NCBI RefSeq assembly: GCF_900177685.1
Contig: NZ_FXAY01000002.1
Span: 558,001-622,000, forward strand
Origin: Agreia pratensis
GTDB taxonomy: Bacteria; Actinomycetota; Actinomycetes; Actinomycetales; Microbacteriaceae
DNA length: 64,000 nt
Reading direction: 5' to 3'
Shown: positions 15,975 to 23,488 of the stretch, in pieces
How positions within the stretch are numbered: the stretch's first letter is position 1
Layout: every line of letters starts with the position of its first letter
Made by a program: the position numbers and the translations under genes
Notes under the pieces: generated by a model
Seen by the model: only the letters and a program-made list of their open reading frames with translations
Database searches by the model: none
What the model was told of the DNA's origin: nothing

Positions 15975-16892
15975 TCAGCGGTGGATGGCGCCGGCGTCTG
16001 GGCCCGCGCCCGGCAGAGGCGCCGCCACCCACGAGGTGGTCGCAACGCCTCGCGCATCCGAACGCGCGCTGAACAGCCCGCCCGCATGGGGCCAGCGCAT
16101 CCGTTCGGCCTCGTCGAGATCGCGTGACGCGCTCGTGATGACGAACTGGTCGAGCTCGGGCCCGGCGAAAGCGATGCTCGACGAGTGCGGGGGCGGGATG
16201 CGTGCCCCGAGATCCGTGAGTTCGTCGCCTCGGTCGTCGAAGACTCGAACCCCGTGGCCGCCCCAGATGGCGACCCACAGTCGACCCGACGCGTCGACCG
16301 TGAGTCCGTCTGGATACACGCCCTCGTCGAACACGATGAACGGCTCACGCGGGCCGATGTTCTCGGCGCCGTAGTCGCGGCGGTAGATGGTGCACGCGTC
16401 GGTATCGGTGGAATAGAACACGGTGCCGTCGGGCGACCAGCCGAGACCGTTGCTCAGGCCGAGATCGTTGTCGAGAACGGTCAACTCGCCCGTCGCTTCG
16501 AGTCGAAGCAGCACGTTGTCTTTGGCATTGCCGACGAGCGAAAGCGACCCCACGACGAGGCGCCCCTGCGGATCGATCGATCCGTCGTTCAGTCGCTGGT
16601 GCTCCGGGAGCAGCTCGGCGCTTCGTTCTACCGAACCGTCGGCTCCGATGATCGCAATGCTGCGGGTCAGAGCCACCAGCATCCGGCCGTCGTCGAGCGG
16701 GATGGCGCACCCCACGTACTCGCCCAGCTCGATGCGGCGGGTGACTTCGATGTGCCCGCGCTCGTCGAGTTCACCGCGCAGCACGAGCCCGCCCTCGATG
16801 TCGACCCAGACGAGGGTGCCGCTCGCGGCGTGCCAGACGGGGCCCTCGCTCAGAACGTAGTTCGGTGTGCCGGCTGGCTGCGCATCGATCAT
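15975..16892 (-). CDS. SMP-30/gluconolactonase-family protein
   Basis: A 305-residue six-bladed beta-propeller of the SMP-30/regucalcin group: LSEGPVWH at the start supplies the first metal-binding Glu, then LNDGSIDPQGR, SNGLGWSPDG (Asn) and YPDGLTVDASG (Asp) mark the metal site. The family hydrolyses sugar lactones with a divalent metal. Its ATG overlaps the dehydrogenase stop (ATGA at 16889-16892). A sugar oxidised by that enzyme to a lactone and opened by this one is the natural reading. The sugar is not known. Confidence 0.9.
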   Translation of the reverse strand: MIDAQPAGTPNYVLSEGPVWHAASGTLVWVDIEGGLVLRGELDERGHIEVTRRIELGEYVGCAIPLDDGRMLVALTRSIAIIGADGSVERSAELLPEHQRLNDGSIDPQGRLVVGSLSLVGNAKDNVLLRLEATGELTVLDNDLGLSNGLGWSPDGTVFYSTDTDACTIYRRDYGAENIGPREPFIVFDEGVYPDGLTVDASGRLWVAIWGGHGVRVFDDRGDELTDLGARIPPPHSSSIAFAGPELDQFVITSASRDLDEAERMRWPHAGGLFSARSDARGVATTSWVAAPLPGAGPDAGAIHR

Positions 16893-17866
16893 CGGCTGCG
16901 CTCGAATCCCGCGGCGGCGTAGATCGAGTCGATGGCCTGCATCTGGGCGACCGAATCCTCGCCCTCGGTCAGCAGCTTCTCGCCGGTGGCAAGGCCGTCG
17001 ACGATGGCGGCGAGCTGGTGGTCGTAGGTCTCGAGGCCTGCGACCGTGTAGTTGCGGGTGATGCCGTCGCGCGTCTCGCTCACGAAGTGCCCCTTCGACG
17101 GAAAGACCATGTTGTCGACATGCAGCGTCGCGAGCGTGCCGACCACGTCGAGCGACGAGTTCAGCTCTGCGCCGTCGACCATGCTGCAGGTCATGCGCGC
17201 CGTCGCGCCGGATGCGAAGCGCAGCGAGGCGTCCATGCTGAGATCGGCGCCGAGCGAATTGACCGTGGCCGTCGCATCCAGAACCTCGGGCTCATCGGCC
17301 ATCAGGGCTCGCAACCAGTGCACGGGGTAGCAGCCGAGATCCATCAGCGACCCGCCGCCGACGGCCGGGTCGTGCCTGATCGATGCGGGGTCGAAAGGAA
17401 TGGATGCGGTGAAGTCGGCGTGTGCAGACACGATCTCGCCGAGGCGCCCAGACGCGACCACACGGTCGATCTCGGCGCTCAGCGGGTGATACCGATCGTG
17501 GAAGGCCTCGATGAGGCGCAGGCCTGTGTCACTCGCGGCCGTGGTCATCAGTCGAGCCTCGTCGGCCGACATGGCGAAGGGCTTCTCGCACAGAACGTTC
17601 TTGCCGGCCTCGAGGGCGGCTATCGACCAGCGCGCGTGCTCAGACGGGGGCAGGGCGTTGTAGACGAGGTCGAAGTCGGGGTCGGCGAGCAGATGCTCAT
17701 AGTCTCCGTATGACCGAGGGATCGAATGCGCCGTGGCGTAGGCGCTCGCCGACGATGCGCTTCTGGATGCGACGGCCACGATCTCGACGTCGTCGCGGCG
17801 CCGCGACGGGGTGATGATGGCGTTGGGGGCGATCCCGGCTGCGCCGAGGATTCCGATTCTGAGCAT
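16889..17866 (-). CDS. Gfo/Idh/MocA-family NAD(P)-dependent dehydrogenase
   Basis: A 325-residue oxidoreductase with the Rossmann motif GILGAAGIAPNAI (about 4-16), the diagnostic CEKPF (about 92-96, Lys in the catalytic set), FHDRYHP and a DLGCYPVH segment from the C-terminal domain. It oxidises a sugar or related alcohol. I start at MLRIGILG (17866) and not six codons earlier, because the Rossmann strand should begin near the N-terminus. It is coupled to the lactonase gene by an ATGA overlap. Confidence 0.9.
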   Translation of the reverse strand: MLRIGILGAAGIAPNAIITPSRRRDDVEIVAVASRSASSASAYATAHSIPRSYGDYEHLLADPDFDLVYNALPPSEHARWSIAALEAGKNVLCEKPFAMSADEARLMTTAASDTGLRLIEAFHDRYHPLSAEIDRVVASGRLGEIVSAHADFTASIPFDPASIRHDPAVGGGSLMDLGCYPVHWLRALMADEPEVLDATATVNSLGADLSMDASLRFASGATARMTCSMVDGAELNSSLDVVGTLATLHVDNMVFPSKGHFVSETRDGITRNYTVAGLETYDHQLAAIVDGLATGEKLLTEGEDSVAQMQAIDSIYAAAGFERSR

Positions 17867-17896
17867 GCAACCAGCCTGACACAATGGCGGCTGCAG

Positions 17897-17943
17897 CGTT
17901 CCCTGAGCTTGTCGGAGGGGCCCTTCGACAAGCTCAGGGAACG
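17897..17943. repeat. REP-like palindrome, copy 1
   Basis: A 23-nt arm (17897-17919) and its near-perfect complement (17921-17943) share the core CTGAGCTTGTCG/CGACAAGCTCAGG with one mismatch. It lies between the end of the ferritin-like gene and the start of the dehydrogenase gene. A related element is at 61138-61190. The same core is widespread as a dispersed palindrome in bacterial chromosomes. It may also terminate the upstream operon. Confidence 0.75.
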
Positions 17944-17950
17944 AAGGCGG

Positions 17951-18739
17951 TTAGACGCCCAGCGCGTTGAGCGAGTCGTCGACGATCGTGAGGCCTTCGA
18001 GACCGGGGAGGCCGCTGATGGCGGTGTCGATCTTGCGCGCGGCCTTGCGGCCTTCCACGCCACCCATGAGGTGACCCATCACGTGCTTGACCTCGTTCTT
18101 CTCCATGATGCTGGAGCCGACGGGAGCCCAGAAGTTGCTCAGCGCGAAACGGGCGAATTTCTGCGCCTTCGTGCTTTTCGCCAGACGCTCGCGGGCCTGC
18201 GACGTGTAGAACGCCACGTGGCGAGCCTCTTGTTTCGCGATGCGCTTCAGGAGCTCGGCGAGCACAGGGTCTTCTTCGAGCGCGGCCATGCGGTTGTACG
18301 CGGTGATCGCCGACCACTCGTTGGCAGCGCCCCACGCCATGTGAACGGCTACGAAGTCGGCGCCGACGACCTTGCCGATCACCGACTGCTTGATCGGGTC
18401 GAGCTTGTCGCGCCAGCCGAGCTTCAACCGCTTGGCCTTGAGTTCGTCGAAGTCGACATGGATTCCATGGATTCCGAGCACGGTGGCAAGTGCTTCACCG
18501 TGCCAGAACTCCTCGCGGTTCCACATGGTCATGAACGCGCCCATCTCGGCCTCTTTGTGCGAGGGCGTGGTGAGCAGGTCGCGGGTGTAGCAGACGGTGT
18601 GATATTCCACATCGGCCATATAGCGCAGGGTGCGCAAAGAACCCTCGGGTAGGGGGTGCTCGCGGAACCGCTCGAGATCGAGATCGTCCCAGTTCACGCT
18701 GACCGAGGTGGCCGTGTATTTGTCTACGTCGAATGCCAT
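17951..18739 (-). CDS. Ferritin-like diiron protein (acyl-ACP-desaturase-like)
   Basis: A 262-residue all-helical protein. It carries the six ligands expected for a ferritin-like diiron centre: Glu in DVEYH, the pair REEFWHGE (ExxH), Glu in ANEWSA and the second pair KQEARHVAFY (ExxH). The EExxH...ExxH order is that of acyl-ACP desaturases and relatives, which act on fatty chains with O2. It starts 14 bp after the reductase-HAD fusion, as the last gene of a three-gene operon. The ATG at 18737-18739 is used because upstream residues overlap that gene. The substrate is inferred to be a lipid or fatty aldehyde/alcohol from the neighbours. It is paralogous to the protein at 21072-21890. Confidence 0.75.
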   Translation of the reverse strand: MAFDVDKYTATSVSVNWDDLDLERFREHPLPEGSLRTLRYMADVEYHTVCYTRDLLTTPSHKEAEMGAFMTMWNREEFWHGEALATVLGIHGIHVDFDELKAKRLKLGWRDKLDPIKQSVIGKVVGADFVAVHMAWGAANEWSAITAYNRMAALEEDPVLAELLKRIAKQEARHVAFYTSQARERLAKSTKAQKFARFALSNFWAPVGSSIMEKNEVKHVMGHLMGGVEGRKAARKIDTAISGLPGLEGLTIVDDSLNALGV

Positions 18740-18753
18740 GGTGTGGGGAGAGT

Positions 18754-21075
18754 TTACTCTCCGGTTCCCTTCGCGAATTGCGGCAGAGCGGAAGCTCCGC
18801 GAGTGCCGCGTTTCCAGTTGTGGATGCTCCATCTTCTTCGGAGCGCCTCGCGAGAAAGATTGGTGTCGGGGTTGATGGCGGTGGGGTTGCCGAGCAGCTG
18901 AAGCCACACGAGGTCGGAGTGGCTGTCGCCGTAGCCGTACGACTTCGACAGATCCATGCCGTGCGTCTCGGCATAGCGCCGCAACCAGGCGGCGCGCGCC
19001 TCATCGACCAGGGGAGGCTGAGCCAGATAGCCGGTCAGTATGCCGTCGCGCTCATGCATCGATCCGGCCACGACGTCGTCGAAGAGCGCCGCGAGCGGCG
19101 AGGCCAGGATGCCGATGGATCCGGTGACCAGCACGGTGCGGTGGCCAGCGGCCCGGTGCTCTTCGATGCGAGCGATCGCAGAAGGCATCGTGTGTCGCAG
19201 CAGCGTCTCGCGGTAGCCGCCGGAGACGACCTTCTCGAGTCGTTTCGCGGGCATACCGCTGTAGCGACGCAGGAACGCTCGAATGAACTCGCCGCGGTCG
19301 CGGTGCTCGGCCTTCAGGTAGCCGGGAAGAGACGTGAGGAGGCTGGCGACCTCGCTGGGCCATGCGGCCTTGCGGAAACCCGCGGAGCGCACCCAGAGGT
19401 ACTGCTCGACGATGTTTGAGTCGACGACCGTGCCCTCGAAGTCGAAGACGGCGAGCACATCGCTGCGCTGCGGGAGCGCCTTCGCGACCCGCTCCGATGC
19501 CGCCGGGCGCAGCGCGAACGCCCGAGTCAGCGCCGTGATCGACGGGAAGTGCACCTTCTGCAGGTAGTCCTCCCAGTCGATGGCTGTCACATCGAAGCCG
19601 ACGTCGTCTCGCAGCTCGGCGGGCAGCGCATTGTGCAGCGCCCGCGTGTTGCGGTCGTCGAAGATGATCTCGGTCTGCACATAGGCGCGGTAGAGCTCGA
19701 CGAAGGTGCGCAGGTTCTCGAGGTCGTCTTTGCGCTTGAGGGCCTTCTTGACCTGAACGCGCGTGCGTTCGGTCGAGGGCAGACGCTCGAGGGCCCTCTC
19801 GAGTCGCGCGTTCCAGACCTCCTGGTTGTGCAGCACACGGTCGACTTTGCGCGTTCCCGGGAAGGTCCAATACGGAACCTCGATGTGCCCGTCGTTCTCG
19901 TGCGGCAGGGGCGTGGCCGTGAAGAATTCGTTCATGTTCGTGAACATGCGGTGGATCGGCAGCGGATTCCGGGCGCCGGAACTCACGTGGTAGTACGCGG
20001 AGTCGACCTCGGCGTCCGGTTCAGTCGGATTCGCGGCGACGGCGAGGATGACGTTGACCACGTAGTCGACGGGAATCACGTCGAGCACGGTGTCGGGCAG
20101 GGCCGGGAACTGCGTGAGGTTGCCCCGGGCGTAGGCGAGAACCAGGGGATCCGCGACCTTGAATCCGTCGATCCACCCCGGATACGGGTGGCGCAGCGCG
20201 CTCTCGATGATGGCCGGGCGAACGACCGACAGTCGGTGACCGGTGTCGCGCCAGAGCTCTTCGGCGGCCCGCTCGGCGAACGACTTGGTGAGCGTGTAGA
20301 CGTCGGTCCAGCCGAGGCTCTGGGCGCGGCTCCGCCCGTAGTCGACGAGTCGCTCGCGCACCCACTCGACGCGTCCGTTCTCAGCGGCGGTCGCGACCGC
20401 CTGAGGGCCTTCCTTGCCGTGGACGACGCGCGCATCGTGCATGAACGTGCGCAGCGTCTCGGGCTGGCGCGATGCCATCTCGACGCGCACCCGGGCATCG
20501 CGGGCGGCAGTGAGCTCTGCGCGCCAGTCGACCTCGTGCTTGAGTCGTCCCTCGGGAACGATGCCCTTGCGCAGCCCGCCGACGTAGGCGGTCGAGACGT
20601 GCACGACGTGCGGATCGCCGCCGGACTCGACAAGCGCGGTGTAGAGAGCGATCGCTCCGCCGAGGTTCGTCTCGAAGGCCTGATCGATGGGCGGGTCGAA
20701 CGACACGGTGGATGCGCTGTGGATCACGACGTCGAGATCGGCCGGCAGCGGCGGAACGTTGGCGAGGTCGCCCGGAATCACACGCAGTCGCTCACGCACG
20801 GCGCGCTCGACCTCTTCTTCGCCGACGCGCTCTCGCCATGGACCGAACACGGGCTTGCGCAACAGGGTGCGCAGCCGGTCTTCGGCGGTCGTGCTGCCCT
20901 TGGTGCGGATGAGCAGCGAGATCGTGGTCGCCGGATGCGACGAGAGAAGCCTTTCGACGATCGCCTGGCCGACGAAACCGGTTCCTCCGGTGATGAAGAC
21001 GTGGGCGTCGCCGAGCTCGGAGGACGCTGTCCACGACAGCGTGTCACTCACGGTGCTGGCCACCGCGTCGCTCAC
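18754..21075 (-). CDS. Fatty acyl reductase (NAD-binding 4)-HAD-IB fusion
   Basis: A 773-residue two-domain protein. Residues about 25-420 are an extended SDR of the fatty acyl-CoA reductase group, with ITGGTGFVGQAI (about 27-38) and catalytic YTLTK. This group reduces acyl thioesters to aldehyde or alcohol. Residues about 540-773 are a HAD-IB hydrolase: VFDFEGTVVDSN, LVTGS and GYGDSHSD. The first HAD motif reads D-x-E, where phosphatases have D-x-D. It starts at GTG (21075), overlapping the previous stop as GTGA. Together with the ferritin-like genes and the divergent acyltransferase/AGPS genes it fits fatty alcohol supply for ether lipids. Confidence 0.82.
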   Translation of the reverse strand: MSDAVASTVSDTLSWTASSELGDAHVFITGGTGFVGQAIVERLLSSHPATTISLLIRTKGSTTAEDRLRTLLRKPVFGPWRERVGEEEVERAVRERLRVIPGDLANVPPLPADLDVVIHSASTVSFDPPIDQAFETNLGGAIALYTALVESGGDPHVVHVSTAYVGGLRKGIVPEGRLKHEVDWRAELTAARDARVRVEMASRQPETLRTFMHDARVVHGKEGPQAVATAAENGRVEWVRERLVDYGRSRAQSLGWTDVYTLTKSFAERAAEELWRDTGHRLSVVRPAIIESALRHPYPGWIDGFKVADPLVLAYARGNLTQFPALPDTVLDVIPVDYVVNVILAVAANPTEPDAEVDSAYYHVSSGARNPLPIHRMFTNMNEFFTATPLPHENDGHIEVPYWTFPGTRKVDRVLHNQEVWNARLERALERLPSTERTRVQVKKALKRKDDLENLRTFVELYRAYVQTEIIFDDRNTRALHNALPAELRDDVGFDVTAIDWEDYLQKVHFPSITALTRAFALRPAASERVAKALPQRSDVLAVFDFEGTVVDSNIVEQYLWVRSAGFRKAAWPSEVASLLTSLPGYLKAEHRDRGEFIRAFLRRYSGMPAKRLEKVVSGGYRETLLRHTMPSAIARIEEHRAAGHRTVLVTGSIGILASPLAALFDDVVAGSMHERDGILTGYLAQPPLVDEARAAWLRRYAETHGMDLSKSYGYGDSHSDLVWLQLLGNPTAINPDTNLSREALRRRWSIHNWKRGTRGASALPQFAKGTGE

Positions 21076-21890
21076 GATCGCAGCTTTCGGGCGACGGCGT
21101 CGCCGGTCTGCGGGGTCAGGCCGGGAAGTTCTGCCACTCTGTTTCCGATCGTGGTTGCTCGCTGGAGTCCGTCGGCACCGCCGAAGACGGTCTGTTCGAA
21201 AAAGGTTCTGTCGGCGTCGGAACGATCGACCGCTCCGATCGGCCAGGCGGCGTGGGCCAGTTGGCTCGTCGCCTGTTTGACGGTCTTGGACGATTCGGCG
21301 AGGCGGCGCCGAGCCTCCTCGGCGAAGAACAACTCGTGCCGGCTCTTGATGTCGCGGATCGTATCGAGTGTCGCGCTGAGCGTCGGGTGCCCGGCCACAG
21401 CATCCAGCCGTTCGTAGGCCGTGGCCATGACCCACTCGTCGATGAGGCCGGCCGTCATGTGAACGCCGGTGAGCGGCACGCCTTGGCCCATGGCGAGGAT
21501 GGCGCGTCGGATCGGCCCGCGGCGCTCGGCCGACTCGGAGCGATCAGCGCGTGGCGCACCCTCGTCGCCCACCTGCGCGCCGGTGCTGCCGTTGGCCACG
21601 AGGATCTGATCGATCGCGTCGGCGATCCAGAACTTCTCGAAGGCCCAGGTGACGAGAAATGCCGTGACTCGGGCGTCTTTGTGGGTAGCCGTCACGAGAA
21701 GGTTGCGCAGCTGCTCCATGGTGGCACTCTCGAGCCGACCGAGGTAGCGCAGCAGATGAACGGCATCGGCCGAGAGCTGTGCGCCCTCGTAGCCCTCGAG
21801 ATGCAGCTCGGGTCGGAGGTTTCCGCGGGCTGTGCTGGCGAACTGTCGCACGTCGAACCGCGCTCGTGAAGTTGCGTCTGTGGATGTCAT
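21072..21890 (-). CDS. Ferritin-like paralogue with degenerate metal site
   Basis: A 272-residue helical protein that aligns along its length with the product of 17951-18739 (LLRYLGRLESA with LRYMADVEYH; DEWVMATAYERL with NEWSAITAYNRM). Three of the six diiron ligands are replaced: the first ExxH pair reads FEKFWIAD (Glu to Lys, His to Ile) and the second reads IKSRHE (Glu to Lys). It is therefore unlikely to bind a diiron centre and may be the non-catalytic partner of a heterodimer. First gene of the minus-strand operon; its stop overlaps the GTG of the fusion gene. Confidence 0.75.
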   Translation of the reverse strand: MTSTDATSRARFDVRQFASTARGNLRPELHLEGYEGAQLSADAVHLLRYLGRLESATMEQLRNLLVTATHKDARVTAFLVTWAFEKFWIADAIDQILVANGSTGAQVGDEGAPRADRSESAERRGPIRRAILAMGQGVPLTGVHMTAGLIDEWVMATAYERLDAVAGHPTLSATLDTIRDIKSRHELFFAEEARRRLAESSKTVKQATSQLAHAAWPIGAVDRSDADRTFFEQTVFGGADGLQRATTIGNRVAELPGLTPQTGDAVARKLRS

Positions 21891-21901
21891 GAAAGCCCTG
21901 C

Positions 21902-21911
21902 CGACCGGTCG
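21902..21911. promoter_or_regulatory. Palindrome in the divergent intergenic region
   Basis: CGACCGGTCG, a perfect 10-bp palindrome, lies in the 71-bp gap between the two lipid operons, 12 bp before the minus-strand ATG. It could be an operator for both, but no regulator gene is adjacent. Confidence 0.3.
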
Positions 21912-21949
21912 AAAACCTGCGTGCGTAAACGACGCCGTGAAGAGCAGAC

Positions 21950-21955
21950 TAACCT
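21950..21955 (+). promoter_or_regulatory. -10-like element for a leaderless SDR transcript
   Basis: TAACCT ends 7 bp before the ATG at 21962 and there is no Shine-Dalgarno sequence. A transcript starting at the ATG is therefore plausible, as is common in actinobacteria. No clear -35 is seen. Confidence 0.35.
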
Positions 21956-21961
21956 AACCCC

Positions 21962-22738
21962 ATGGCTGTAGCTCTCGTTACGGGAGGAACGTCTGGCATC
22001 GGTGCTGCGTTCTCCCGGTCCCTCGCTGCGCAGGGATATGACCTCGTTCTCGTCGCTCGAAGCGTTCCGCGACTGGAGGAGATGGCCGACGAGATCCGTG
22101 CCCTCGGCCGTTCTGTCGAGATCTTCCCGGCCGACCTCGCCGATCGTGACGACGTCGCCCGCGTCGCCGAGCGACTCGAAGATGCGTCGAGACCGATCGA
22201 CATGCTGGTCAACAACGCTGGATTCGGCGTGCACACGTCGCTCATCGACGCCGATGTCTCGGCCCACGACCGCGCCTTCGAGGTCATGTGCCGAGCCGTG
22301 CTCGTTCTCTCCGGCGCCGCCGCGCGTGGGATGCTGCCACGCGGCTCGGGAAAGATCGTGAACGTCTCGAGCACGGCGGGTTTCGTGACCATGGGCGCGT
22401 ATTCGGCGCTCAAGGCGTGGGTCACCTCGTTCACGGAGGGGCTCGCGGTCGAGCTGCGCGGCACGGGTATCGGCGTGACGGCCCTCTGCCCGGGCTGGGT
22501 GCACACCGAGTTTCACGAGCGCGCCGGAATCAAGGCGTCGAGCATTCCAAACTTCTTGTGGCTCGACGCCGAACAACTTGTCACGGCATGCTTGCGCGAC
22601 GTTGACCGAGGCAGGGTAATCTCCATACCGACTGTTCGGTACCGAACCCTCATCTGGTTGGCTCGCCACGCACCGAGGAGTGCGATTCGCGCAGTCTCCG
22701 GGTCGATTTCCTCGAGTCGAAAGAAGCCGGTCACCTAG
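21962..22738 (+). CDS. Short-chain dehydrogenase/reductase (DltE/YqjQ-like)
   Basis: A 258-residue classical SDR: TGGTSGIGAAFS (about 7-18), NNAGFG (about 84-89) and the Ser...Tyr-x-x-x-Lys set in SSTAGF...YSALKAW. It is NADP-dependent by likeness to the group reducing keto lipids and 1-acyl-DHAP-type ketones. In this operon it is well placed to reduce acyl- or alkyl-DHAP; that assignment is inference. The stop is directly followed by the ATG of the acyltransferase at 22739. Confidence 0.87.
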   Translation: MAVALVTGGTSGIGAAFSRSLAAQGYDLVLVARSVPRLEEMADEIRALGRSVEIFPADLADRDDVARVAERLEDASRPIDMLVNNAGFGVHTSLIDADVSAHDRAFEVMCRAVLVLSGAAARGMLPRGSGKIVNVSSTAGFVTMGAYSALKAWVTSFTEGLAVELRGTGIGVTALCPGWVHTEFHERAGIKASSIPNFLWLDAEQLVTACLRDVDRGRVISIPTVRYRTLIWLARHAPRSAIRAVSGSISSSRKKPVT

Positions 22739-23488
22739 ATGGCTGAATTAGAACCCGCGTCAGCAAGACGCCCCGGCGATGTCGCCGGTGAGCGTGATCG
22801 ATTCAACTCGCCCGGAGTCGCGGCGGCCCGTTTCGTCGTGCAGCGCGGGCTCTTGAAGCCCCTCATCTGGTCGCTCACCCGCGTCACCGTGATCGGCCGG
22901 GAGAAGCTCAAAGACGTAGCCGGGGGTTTCGTGGTCGTCGCGAATCACTCTAGCCATCTGGATGCGCCGCTCATCGTCGGCTCGCTCCCACGCCGCCTCG
23001 CGCGCTACCTTGCCACCGGCGCCGCAGCCGACTACTTCTTCGCGGTGTGGTGGAGACGCGGTCTCACCGCCCTGTTCTTCAACGCTTTTCCCGTGAAGCG
23101 CATGGAATCGAAGGCCAAGTCGATCAGCGCACGCTCGCTGCTGTCGCGTGGAATCCCGATCCTGATCTTCCCCGAGGGAACACGATCGAAAGACGGCGAG
23201 GTCGGAGCGTTCAAGCCCGGAGCCGCGGCGCTCGCGGCGTCGTGCGACGTTCCGACCATTCCCATGGCTCTCATCGGTGCCCATGTCGCCCACCCGCGCG
23301 GAGCGAACTGGCCCCGTCGGGGCCGTCACCCGGTCGGCGTCGTCTTCGGTGAGCCGCTTCGCCCCGTCGCGGGGGAGACCCCGGGGCATTTCGCCGAGCG
23401 CACGAAACAAGAGATCCTGCGCCTGCGTGACCTTCATTCCGCGACTATCCTTGGCCAGTCCCCACGATCTAGAGGAGCCCTGCAATGA
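22739..23488 (+). CDS. PlsC-type 1-acyl-glycerol-phosphate acyltransferase
   Basis: A 249-residue membrane-associated enzyme with the HX4D motif (NHSSHLDAP, about 63-71), the FPEGTRS motif (about 142-148) and a later IPMALIGAH. It transfers acyl chains to a glycerophosphate acceptor. In this cluster DHAP or a 1-alkyl-glycerol-phosphate are the likely acceptors. It abuts the SDR gene and overlaps the flavoenzyme gene as ATGA (23485-23488). A ribosome site for that gene (AGAGGAG) lies inside its last codons. Confidence 0.9.
   Translation: MAELEPASARRPGDVAGERDRFNSPGVAAARFVVQRGLLKPLIWSLTRVTVIGREKLKDVAGGFVVVANHSSHLDAPLIVGSLPRRLARYLATGAAADYFFAVWWRRGLTALFFNAFPVKRMESKAKSISARSLLSRGIPILIFPEGTRSKDGEVGAFKPGAAALAASCDVPTIPMALIGAHVAHPRGANWPRRGRHPVGVVFGEPLRPVAGETPGHFAERTKQEILRLRDLHSATILGQSPRSRGALQ

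Noticed and set aside
17951-21890. Ferritin-like plus reductase as an alkane-producing AAR/ADO pair
   Set aside because: The reductase is the FAR-type NAD-binding 4 fold with a HAD domain, not the cyanobacterial acyl-ACP reductase, and the AGPS-like, PlsC and SDR genes next door fit ether lipids better. Alkane production is not excluded.
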